The notes under the pieces: generated by a model
Seen by the model: only the letters and a program-made list of their open reading frames with translations
What the model was told of the DNA's origin: nothing
Database searches by the model: none
Shown here: one piece after another, positions 26,810-34,338 of the stretch
Layout of the letters: every line of letters begins with the position of its first letter
Numbering within the stretch: the first letter of the stretch is position 1
Made by a program: the position numbers and the translations under genes
Assembly (NCBI RefSeq): GCF_000526995.1
Contig: NZ_AZUI01000001.1
Span: 62,001-126,000, forward strand
Length of the DNA stretch: 64,000 nt
Source: Lacrimispora indolis DSM 755
Lineage (GTDB): Bacteria > Bacillota > Clostridia > Lachnospirales > Lachnospiraceae
Direction of reading: 5' to 3'

Positions 26810-27508
26810 CTATTGTCCAAGATATGCTTTCTTCACCCTGTCATCCTTTAGTAAATCTCCTGCACTGCCTTCAATGGTGATTTTTCCAGTTTCCATGACA
26901 TATGCTCTGTTTGATACGGATAAGGCCATTTTTGCATTTTGTTCCACCAGTAGAATGGTAATTCCCTTTTTATTCACTTCTCTGATAATAGAAAATATTT
27001 CCTTTACCAGCAATGGCGAAAGTCCCATAGACGGTTCATCCATCAGGATCATTTTGGGTTTTGCCATAAGAGCCCGGCCTACGGCAAGCATCTGCTGTTC
27101 TCCGCCGGACAAGGTTCCTGCCAGCTGTTTTTTCCGCTCTTTCAAACGGGAAAAGCGTTCAAATACATCTGCCATATTGGCCGCCATGTCTTTTCCATCG
27201 GTAAAAGCTCCCATTTCCAGATTCTCTTCTACTGTCATCTGGGGAAAAATATGACGCCCTTCCGGCACATGTGCCAGCTTTAAATTGATGATCTTACTTG
27301 GTTCTGTTTTAATCAAATCGGCTCCGTCAAAGTTGATTTCTCCCTTGTCAGCCTTTTTTAGACCTGAAATGGTTCTTAAGATGGTGGTCTTTCCTGCTCC
27401 GTTGGCACCGATGAGAGAAACGATTTCTCCGTCATGAACTTCTAAGGATACGCCGTGAATGGCTTCAATGGCTCCGTAAGATACTGCCAGATCCTTTACC
27501 TTAAGCAT
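26810..27508 (-). CDS. livF: LivF-type branched-chain/amide ABC transporter ATPase
   Basis: 232 residues. Walker A GANGAGKTT, Q-loop region, ABC signature LSGGEQQML, Walker B MILMDEPSMGL and H-loop-type LLVEQNAKMAL. Short LivF form. It starts inside the end of livG (8-bp overlap). Confidence 0.93.
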   Translation of the reverse strand: MLKVKDLAVSYGAIEAIHGVSLEVHDGEIVSLIGANGAGKTTILRTISGLKKADKGEINFDGADLIKTEPSKIINLKLAHVPEGRHIFPQMTVEENLEMGAFTDGKDMAANMADVFERFSRLKERKKQLAGTLSGGEQQMLAVGRALMAKPKMILMDEPSMGLSPLLVKEIFSIIREVNKKGITILLVEQNAKMALSVSNRAYVMETGKITIEGSAGDLLKDDRVKKAYLGQ

Positions 27509-28307
27509 CTTCCTCTACCTCCTCATCGTCTTTTCCCAAATAGGCTTCAATGACCTTTGGATGATTGGCAATCTCCTCCGGAGTTCCGGCAGCAATGGTG
27601 GTGCCGAAATCAAGGACTGAAATCCGTTCACAGATTTTCATGACCAGGCTCATATCATGTTCAATGAGAAGCACGGAAATCTTAAATTCATCCCGGATAT
27701 AGTTGATAATTTCCAAAAGCTCTTCCGTTTCCGTAGGGTTCATCCCTGCCGCAGGTTCATCAAGAAGAAGGAGCTTCATATCCGTAGCCAAGGCCCTTGC
27801 TATTTCCAGACGTCTCTGTTCTCCATAGGGAAGATTTCCTGCTTCATAATCCTCTTTTCCCCTTAGATGCACGATCTCAAGAAGTTCCCTGGCCTTTTTT
27901 GTCAGCGCTTCTTCCTGCTTCCAGTAAGACGGCGTACGAAAAACAGCATGAAATAAGTTATAGGAAAGCTTGGCGCTCATGGCTGCTTTTACATTATCAA
28001 TTACGGTCATTTTCTTGAATAACCGGATATTCTGAAATGTTCTTGCAATCCCTGCTTCAACGATCTGATAGGTCTTTTTTCCATTCATACACTGACCATT
28101 TAAATAAAAAGATCCTTCCGTAGGTTTATAAACGCCGGTGATCAGATTGAACACAGTGGTTTTTCCCGCACCGTTTGGCCCGATCAGCCCTACCAGCTCT
28201 GATTCTCCGATTTCCATATTAAAGCTGTCCACCGCTTTTAAACCGCCGAACTGGATTCCTAGGTTCTGCGCCTTTAATACCGGCATGGTTTTTTCTACCC
28301 CTGTCAT
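27501..28307 (-). CDS. livG: LivG-type branched-chain/amide ABC transporter ATPase
   Basis: 268 residues from the ATG at 28305-28307, two bases after the livM stop and with GGAGGTG upstream; a longer in-frame start at 28349 is unlikely. Walker A GPNGAGKTTVFNLITG, signature LPYGEQRRLEIARAL, Walker B LLLLDEPAAGMNPTE and IEHDMSLVM. LivG length and its insert between Walker A and signature are as usual. Confidence 0.93.
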   Translation of the reverse strand: MTGVEKTMPVLKAQNLGIQFGGLKAVDSFNMEIGESELVGLIGPNGAGKTTVFNLITGVYKPTEGSFYLNGQCMNGKKTYQIVEAGIARTFQNIRLFKKMTVIDNVKAAMSAKLSYNLFHAVFRTPSYWKQEEALTKKARELLEIVHLRGKEDYEAGNLPYGEQRRLEIARALATDMKLLLLDEPAAGMNPTETEELLEIINYIRDEFKISVLLIEHDMSLVMKICERISVLDFGTTIAAGTPEEIANHPKVIEAYLGKDDEEVEEDA

Positions 28308-28309
28308 AA

Positions 28310-29326
28310 TTATACACCTCCTTCCGTTTTTTTCCGACTCTTTTTCCATTCATCCTTTTTTCCTGTCAGCCGTTCATATACACGAATGAGGGAAAACTCC
28401 CATGCCCCAAAAATACCGCCCGGCTTAAAGATCATAACCAGTACCAATACTACAGAGTATGCCAGCATGCGGTACTGGGAGAACTGGCGCATCATTTCCG
28501 GCAGGGAAGAAAGAAAAGCCGCTCCGATAATGGAGCCGGTAATGGAACCGATTCCTCCGATGATCACCTCTGAGAGAAGCTCTGCGGAGTACATGAAGTT
28601 AAAATTCGTGGGAATCATGGCTGTCATGTAATGGGCATAAACTCCTCCGCCGATTCCTGCAAAGAATGCGGCTACGGTAAAAGTAAGTACTTTATAATAA
28701 GTCACATTGATTCCCGATGCAGACGCCGCTATGTAATCTTCCCGAATGGCTTTCACCGTTCTGCCAAAGCGGCTGCGTACGTACATATACATGACAGTGA
28801 TGCAGATCACCATAATCCAGAAGCTCCAGTAGAAGTTGGAAAGCTTCAAAATGCCGCTCATGGTCTTTCCGCCGCCGGTAATAGAAAGATTGCAGAAAAG
28901 AACACGGATGATCTCAGCAAAGGCAATGGTCACAATTGCAAGATAATCCCCTCTCAAACGGAGGGCCGGAATTCCGACCAGAACTCCTGTCATGCCGGCT
29001 GCAATTCCTCCCGCCAGAAGAGCGATCAGGAATAAGGCAATATCCGGCAATCCTTTTCCGGCAAGTCCATTGGACACTATGGCTGAGGCATATGCCCCAA
29101 CGGATACAAACCCTGCATGGCCTAGGGAAAATTCACCCATACAGCCCACCACCAGATTTAAGGAAGCCACCATAATGATCGTATAGCAGGCTGTTGTGCT
29201 GATTCCCTTGATATACTGGGTGGACATACCAAAAACTTTGTTTTCAAAAAGCAGGACAAACAGGAGAAAAACTGCCACAACTCCAAGGAAATTAAGGAAA
29301 TAAGAAACTTTAAACCGTTTTTCCAT
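28310..29326 (-). CDS. livM: LivM-type ABC transporter permease
   Basis: 338 residues with about eight to ten membrane helices. The conserved block GDYLAIVTIAFAEIIRVL and KAIREDYIAASASGINVTYYKVLTF identify the LivM permease of HAAT (hydrophobic amino acid/amide) transporters. Co-transcribed with livH (11 bp upstream). Confidence 0.94.
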   Translation of the reverse strand: MEKRFKVSYFLNFLGVVAVFLLFVLLFENKVFGMSTQYIKGISTTACYTIIMVASLNLVVGCMGEFSLGHAGFVSVGAYASAIVSNGLAGKGLPDIALFLIALLAGGIAAGMTGVLVGIPALRLRGDYLAIVTIAFAEIIRVLFCNLSITGGGKTMSGILKLSNFYWSFWIMVICITVMYMYVRSRFGRTVKAIREDYIAASASGINVTYYKVLTFTVAAFFAGIGGGVYAHYMTAMIPTNFNFMYSAELLSEVIIGGIGSITGSIIGAAFLSSLPEMMRQFSQYRMLAYSVVLVLVMIFKPGGIFGAWEFSLIRVYERLTGKKDEWKKSRKKTEGGV

Positions 29327-29337
29327 AATTCACCCCC

Positions 29338-30228
29338 TTACACTTTCTCGCCCACATTCTTGCCAAGAATGCCGGACGGTTTCACCAAAAGAATCACAAT
29401 GAGAATGGCATAGGTAATCGCCTCATACCAGCCTGGTGCAAAAAGCTTTACAAATATCTCAATCAGACCGACCAGAATCCCTCCAAGCATTGCTCCCGGA
29501 ATGATTCCGATTCCTCCAAGGACAGCGGCAATAAAGGCCTTAAGGCCCATCATGGAGCCCATGTCATTGGTGACGCGGGGATATTTGGCACAGTACATAA
29601 GGGCTGCAACTGCCGCCAGTGCGGAACCGATGGCAAAGGTCATGGTAATCACCTTATTAACATTGATTCCAGCAAGAATGGAAGCATCCCGGTCCTGGGG
29701 CACTGCCCGCATGGCTTTCCCCATCTTGGTACTCTTTATGAATATCTGAAGACCTGCCATCATAACCACTCCGATACCGATAGTTAAAATAACATTTAAG
29801 GGAAGGGCCACTCCCAACACGTTTACAGAGGGCAAATCAAATATCTTCTGGACATTATGGGGCTTGGCGCCAAAGAGGACCATGGCCAGATTTTCAAGAA
29901 ACAGACTCATGGCAAGCGCTGTAATAAGGGCCGACATGGAGCCTGCCTTGCGGACCGGCTTATAGGCGATCACCTCAACCAGAACCCCCACCAGCCCGCA
30001 TATGACCACTGCTAAGAAAACGGAAATCCATGCAGGCATTCCTGCATGGATCATCAAAGGAATGGTATAAAATAAAGTATAGGCTCCAATCATGATAAAA
30101 TCGCCATGAGCAAAATTAATCATGCGGATGATTCCGTACACCATGGTGTAGCCAAGAGCAATCAAGGCATAAATAGCGCCCTGGTTCAGTCCGTTTATCA
30201 GGCTTTGAAAGAATAATGAAAATGTCAT
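29338..30228 (-). CDS. livH: LivH-type ABC transporter permease
   Basis: 296 residues from the ATG at 30226-30228 (AGGAAG upstream); the longer in-frame start adds 11 unlikely residues. LivH signatures: INGLNQGAIYALIALGYTMVYGI split over the first helices, INFAHGDFIMIGAY, and AVPQDRDASILAGINVNKVI. With LivM it forms the channel. Confidence 0.94.
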   Translation of the reverse strand: MTFSLFFQSLINGLNQGAIYALIALGYTMVYGIIRMINFAHGDFIMIGAYTLFYTIPLMIHAGMPAWISVFLAVVICGLVGVLVEVIAYKPVRKAGSMSALITALAMSLFLENLAMVLFGAKPHNVQKIFDLPSVNVLGVALPLNVILTIGIGVVMMAGLQIFIKSTKMGKAMRAVPQDRDASILAGINVNKVITMTFAIGSALAAVAALMYCAKYPRVTNDMGSMMGLKAFIAAVLGGIGIIPGAMLGGILVGLIEIFVKLFAPGWYEAITYAILIVILLVKPSGILGKNVGEKV

Positions 30229-30333
30229 AGGATCTTCCTTTCTCAAAAGGAAAATGTGCACTAAAGACCATTCAAGCCTTTATGCACATCTCCTTATCTT
30301 TTTTTCAGACCTTCCTGTAAGATTTATGCTGAT

Positions 30334-31566
30334 TTATTCCTTTGTTCCTTCCGGTGAAAGGGTCATAAGCCATTTCACCTTTCCGGCTTCAAAGGTATTG
30401 ATCGCTACGGATTTCTCCGGATCACCATTTTCATCCATAGTAAAGGTTCCTCCCACACCTGTGAAAGTCATTCCCGTCATTCCCTTTACCAGGGAAGCCG
30501 TATCAGATGCTCCGCCGTTTTTGGCTGCTTCCACAAGCATGTAAATGGCATCATAGTAAAGAGCCGCACAGGCATTCAAGCTTTCCGTACCGTATTTTTC
30601 CGTATATTTTGATACGAAATTAACTACAGCCGGAGCGGTATCTTCTGAAGAATAGTGGTTGGTAAAATAGCAGTTCTCAAATTTATCTTCAAAGCCTGCC
30701 GTATCCGTACCATCCCAGCCGTCGCCGCCCATAATGGCTCCGTCAAAGCCTGCATCCCTTGCCGCGCCTACCAAAAGGGGAACCGTATCAAGGAATGCGG
30801 GATAAAACAGGAAATCTGCTCCTTTTGCCACCGCCTGGGAAGTCTGGGAAGAAAAGTCCGTATCCTTTGTGGTACATTCTCCCACATAAACCACTTCAAT
30901 TCCGTTTGCCTCCGCATTCTCAATAAATGCGTCCTTTAAGCCGTTGGAATAATCATCATCCTTGGCATAAATAATGGCAGCTTTTGTCCAGCCCTTTTCC
31001 TTTGCAAACTGTGCGGCCATTTTGCCCTGATACGGATCAATGAAACAATTCCTGAAAATAGTGGAGCCTTTTAAGGTTACATCTTTATTAGTAGCTCCTG
31101 TTGCCAGAAGGAGCATATTGTCTTTGGAAGCCTGCTCGGCAACCGGAAGGGTGACGGAGGAAAAAAAGCTTCCCACTATGGCACTGGGCCCTTCCTTCAT
31201 CAGACTGTTGTAAGCATTAATTGCCTGCTTGGCATCCCCGCCGTCATCTACGATTTTTCCGCCGTTTACTATTTCAACCTTGTAGCCGGAATCACCTGAG
31301 TTGACTTCTTCAACCGCCATGGTAATGGCATTCTGTGCGCCTTCTCCATAAACAGCAGAACCTCCTGTGACAGGACCAAACACGCCGATCTTAATGGTTT
31401 TCCCGTCCCCTGCTTCCGCAGAAGGCGCTGCGCCCTGGGAAGATTCCGAACCGGCTGCGGTTGTACTTCCACCTGCAGCGCTCTGCTGAGCAGAAGAGCC
31501 GCAGCCGGCAAGAAGTGCTGCCGCCATTGCTGCCGTAAGAGTTACGGCTAAAAATCTTTTTTTCAT
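30334..31566 (-). CDS. Amino-acid-binding lipoprotein of Liv-type ABC transporter
   Basis: 410 residues. Signal peptide with lipobox LLAGC, an Ala/Ser-rich linker, then the type I periplasmic-binding fold: IKIGVFGPVTGGSAVYGEGA, IVDDGGDAKQAINAYNSLM, AIIYAKDDDYSNGLKDAF, GGDGWDGTD. This is the family of LivJ/LivK and amide binders. The ligand is not defined by sequence; the operon suggests a D-amino acid, glutamate or pyroglutamate derivative rather than leucine. First gene of the 12-gene operon. Confidence 0.93.
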   Translation of the reverse strand: MKKRFLAVTLTAAMAAALLAGCGSSAQQSAAGGSTTAAGSESSQGAAPSAEAGDGKTIKIGVFGPVTGGSAVYGEGAQNAITMAVEEVNSGDSGYKVEIVNGGKIVDDGGDAKQAINAYNSLMKEGPSAIVGSFFSSVTLPVAEQASKDNMLLLATGATNKDVTLKGSTIFRNCFIDPYQGKMAAQFAKEKGWTKAAIIYAKDDDYSNGLKDAFIENAEANGIEVVYVGECTTKDTDFSSQTSQAVAKGADFLFYPAFLDTVPLLVGAARDAGFDGAIMGGDGWDGTDTAGFEDKFENCYFTNHYSSEDTAPAVVNFVSKYTEKYGTESLNACAALYYDAIYMLVEAAKNGGASDTASLVKGMTGMTFTGVGGTFTMDENGDPEKSVAINTFEAGKVKWLMTLSPEGTKE

Positions 31567-31607
31567 AATCGCTTCCTCCTCAATCTGTTATCATTCAAAC
31601 GAACAGA

Positions 31608-31667
31608 AACAAATAGAAAACCAAAACAAGGAGGCTTCCCTGAAAATGCAGGGAAAACCTCCTTGTT
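31608..31667 (-). terminator. Intrinsic terminator inside the operon leader
   Basis: On the minus strand AACAAGGAGG (31658-31667) pairs with CCTCCTTGTT (31625-31634), with a nested CCCTG/CAGGG stem, followed by TTGGTTTTCTATTTG. It lies between promoter and first gene, so read-through must be regulated or partial. Confidence 0.8.
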
Positions 31668-31797
31668 CTCCTTAAGAGCTTTATTTGCTTTATGGACCTG
31701 GATCCTATGCATGGAAAATAGCCGGCCCATAAGCAAAAAGAGCCGCAACCGTACTGTGTACGCTTGAGACTCCATTGTTCTCTCGTCTGATATGTTG
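31608..31797 (-). ncRNA. Structured 5' leader of the Liv-5-oxoprolinase operon, candidate cis-regulatory RNA
   Basis: About 230 nt separate the inferred transcription start (~31797) from the binding-protein ATG. The leader can fold into a CGTAC-ACA-GTACG hairpin, a long arm in which GCTTATGGGCC pairs with GGTCCATAAAGC (one bulge), and a terminal intrinsic terminator. This promoter/aptamer-like/terminator order is the hallmark of riboswitches, attenuators or protein-controlled antitermination. I do not see T-box, lysine, SAM, glycine, TPP or glutamine riboswitch consensus sequences. A 70-codon ORF (31563-31775) also spans it and could be a leader peptide or chance. Confidence 0.5.
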
Positions 31798-31802
31798 GTA
31801 GG

Positions 31803-31831
31803 ATTATAACATTTACTTTATTAAAATTCAA
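31803..31831 (-). promoter_or_regulatory. Sigma-A promoter of the Liv-5-oxoprolinase operon
   Basis: On the minus strand TTGAAT (31826-31831) and TATAAT (31803-31808) are spaced by 17 bp. Confidence 0.8.
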
Positions 31832-32195
31832 GTGATTTTGCCAGCTTTGTGTTTTTGACGGTCATGACTTAATTTTCTTAACTATACAGGCCATTTCTGT
31901 AAACTTTGGCGATATTGTTGTGATGTTATTCCATTGGGCCTAATGTTTCACATCCCCCACCACAACTTCGACTGCCATGATTATGACAGACTATTCGCAA
32001 AGCGTGCGGTGCATCGTATATATCTAAAATTCTAAGAGGCCACAACACTGGAAAATGCCAAACCAGCCTTTGGAACCTGTAACATGTCAAACTTTACACC
32101 CATTCTGTGCCTGGCGGAGTAATTATCGGGGAGTTTTTAGCAGTGAGTATAATATGATAGGATTGGGTTTCCTTAAGCTTATGGAGATATGGCTT
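31832..32195. other. Intergenic region without a supported gene
   Basis: Between the Liv operon promoter and the terminator of the next operon. Short reading frames occur but lack ribosome sites or recognisable motifs. No clear promoter pointing to the plus strand. Confidence 0.5.
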
Positions 32196-32219
32196 GAGGA
32201 CGGCGATATCACCGTCCTC
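32196..32219 (-). terminator. Hairpin at the end of the Lpl/glycoside-hydrolase operon
   Basis: GAGGACGG (32196-32203) pairs with CCGTCCTC (32212-32219) around an 8-nt loop, 15 bp after the last gene. There is no strong T-run on the minus strand, so termination strength is uncertain. Confidence 0.55.
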
Positions 32220-32234
32220 CAAATTACATATATC

Positions 32235-34310
32235 TTATATCCTCTCATATATAGCTATGAGCAGTTCCTGGCTTTCCATCCGATCGGGAAGCCCGTCTCC
32301 CGTTCCGTGAATGCCGGATACCTCCTTTAACCGGAAACCTGCCGCTTCCATGCAGACTGCTTCGCTGCCTTTTGTATCATTCCACAGAACAACTGCCAGC
32401 GCACGGTCCTTTTGAAAGCCCTTTGCAATGATCGCAGGATTGCGGTTTGTTAAATGTTCTTCATCTGTAAAAATTCCGTGGCCTAAAATATCCCAATACT
32501 TTTTCCGCAGATCCGTAACCTGTTTCGCATACTCCCGTTCTATGGGCCAGCGGTCTGTCAGGATATCGTCACAGTCATCCTGATACCGGATTTCCATTTC
32601 GAACCGGAAGCCAAAGGTACATGCATAGTTTGCTTTTCTTACGGATATGAAAGGCGCACTGTTCCGTATGGTTATGATGGTCTCCGGAAAGGTATAGCGG
32701 AACAGCTCCGGATAATTGATTCCATCTCTTAAGCGCTCTCCTTCTGCGGCGGCTTTTCTGTCTCCTTCTTCGGAGGGAAGCGAGTTTATACCGTGTACGC
32801 AGTCAAGATAAACGGAATAGATATCCGTAATGTGTTCGCTGAAAAAGGCAAATTCCTGCCCGTATGATTTCACCCGGCTGCGGATTCTGGGCAGAAGCTG
32901 TCTTCTGCCTCCGCTTAAGGACAGGGATGGCTTTCCTTTTTCATGAGGATGGCTTTCATCAAAGCAGGGGTAAGGATGCATTCCGCCTATCTGGTCAAAT
33001 AAGACACCGTCAGGGCCAAAGGAAGCGGCAAAATCTGTCTTTTCCTCCATCAGTTCCTGCCATTCAGGACAGGAAGGACAGGAGATGGTAAACAGCTTGT
33101 TGGTGTAACAGCCTAAAAAGGAGCTTTTGTGAGATTTACAGTAGTATTCGTAATAAGGCATTCCTGTGCGGCTCTTCGATTCCAGCTTATGCCCCTTAAT
33201 TTTATAGAATTTCGCCGTAGGATCCAATAAGTGACCTTGCTGATACAAGGTTACATGTCCCCCTGCCTCTTTGACCTTTCCGATGTTTTCCATCAGCTTT
33301 TCCCGGCCTCCCATAGACACTCCAACCTCTAAATCGGGATACTGATTATCATGGCCGCTTTCATACCATCCGAAAAGTCCCAGCGTATCGCAGCCATGGG
33401 CCTGGGCCAGCTCATACAGCCTGGGCAGCTGCCCGTAATCCCACATCTCATATCCGAACTGCTGTTTGTTGATCACCAGGAAGTATCCCTGCATATCCTG
33501 CACCCATTTCGATTTTTCCCGGGGCACTCTAAAGGAGGAAGCCCAACTGTTATACTCCTTTGCACCTTGCCGCCAGCTTCCGGTGTACAGGCTTAAAACG
33601 TAAGGCGGACATGCCCAGGTCTCCCCCGGTTTGACAAATGCCAATTTGTCATATATCAAGGTTATGGCTCCCCTGTCTGTACCGCTTCCCTGTGCCCGCA
33701 TCACAGAGGAATAGTATTCTTCATCATGACCGGAAAAATAAAGGGTCTCCTCTCCTCCTGTCAGCGCCATCCACTGCATGCTTCCGTCGCTGCCCGGGAA
33801 TCTGGTATAAATGCTGTTGGGATATATTTCCCTGGTTAAGGGCAGGTCACTTAAATACTCCCCGATGTTGGGATAACACATTCCTGACTGTACCGGCCAT
33901 AAAAGGGATGGTGGCTGATTGCCAATGGATTTTATGACCCCGATCCTTGGATATTCGAAGTCGATCACTTCACAATCCCCGGTTCTGTTTTCAATGACCG
34001 CATCAAACCTTATCAGCTCCTCCTTCAGGGAAATGATGAGCTTCAGCCCGATATCGGCATATTCCTTTGTATGATTCACAAACAGGCTGGAATAGGTAAT
34101 TTCTATGGCGCCTTCACACTCTGTCACGGCAGGGCTTTGGTCATGGCCCCAAACAGGATTTTCCCAGCACTCTCCCTGCTTTAGATTCATCATGAAAAGA
34201 TCCTCTGCCGGTCTGTCGATCACATTGCCCCTGCTGCAGTTTTCCAGAAATGCAAGCCTGCCTTTTTCATCAATCCCGATTGCCATGTACCGGTTGCTTA
34301 TTTTTATCAT
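32235..34310 (-). CDS. DUF6259-like TIM-barrel glycoside hydrolase-type protein
   Basis: 691 residues from the ATG at 34308-34310, behind GGAGGAAG; a longer in-frame start overlaps the preceding gene. An N-terminal beta-sandwich (about 1-270) has LIRFDAVIENRTGDCEVIDFE, like galactose-mutarotase-type modules. A TIM-barrel-like region follows (about 275-600), with GLFGWYESGHDNQYPDL, TLYQQGHLLDP, GPDGVLFDQIGG and FFSEHITDIY. It resembles proteins annotated as DUF6259 and is probably a carbohydrate-active enzyme; Asp/Glu residues in VLFDQIGG and FSEHITD could be catalytic. No signal peptide, so it acts on imported oligosaccharides. The family assignment is from memory. Confidence 0.65.
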   Translation of the reverse strand: MIKISNRYMAIGIDEKGRLAFLENCSRGNVIDRPAEDLFMMNLKQGECWENPVWGHDQSPAVTECEGAIEITYSSLFVNHTKEYADIGLKLIISLKEELIRFDAVIENRTGDCEVIDFEYPRIGVIKSIGNQPPSLLWPVQSGMCYPNIGEYLSDLPLTREIYPNSIYTRFPGSDGSMQWMALTGGEETLYFSGHDEEYYSSVMRAQGSGTDRGAITLIYDKLAFVKPGETWACPPYVLSLYTGSWRQGAKEYNSWASSFRVPREKSKWVQDMQGYFLVINKQQFGYEMWDYGQLPRLYELAQAHGCDTLGLFGWYESGHDNQYPDLEVGVSMGGREKLMENIGKVKEAGGHVTLYQQGHLLDPTAKFYKIKGHKLESKSRTGMPYYEYYCKSHKSSFLGCYTNKLFTISCPSCPEWQELMEEKTDFAASFGPDGVLFDQIGGMHPYPCFDESHPHEKGKPSLSLSGGRRQLLPRIRSRVKSYGQEFAFFSEHITDIYSVYLDCVHGINSLPSEEGDRKAAAEGERLRDGINYPELFRYTFPETIITIRNSAPFISVRKANYACTFGFRFEMEIRYQDDCDDILTDRWPIEREYAKQVTDLRKKYWDILGHGIFTDEEHLTNRNPAIIAKGFQKDRALAVVLWNDTKGSEAVCMEAAGFRLKEVSGIHGTGDGLPDRMESQELLIAIYERI

Positions 34311-34338
34311 AATTCTACTTCCTCCGTCTGCTTCTGAT

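Noticed and set aside
31563..31775. 70-codon ORF MESQAYTVRLRL... spanning the livJ leader
   Set aside because: Weak ribosome site, no biased codon run typical of attenuator peptides, and it reads straight through the terminator hairpin. Kept only as a note under the leader RNA.
31832..32110. Short minus-strand reading frames resembling a transposase end (NGITSQQYRQSLQKW)
   Set aside because: Too short, interrupted by stops, and no terminal inverted repeats found nearby.
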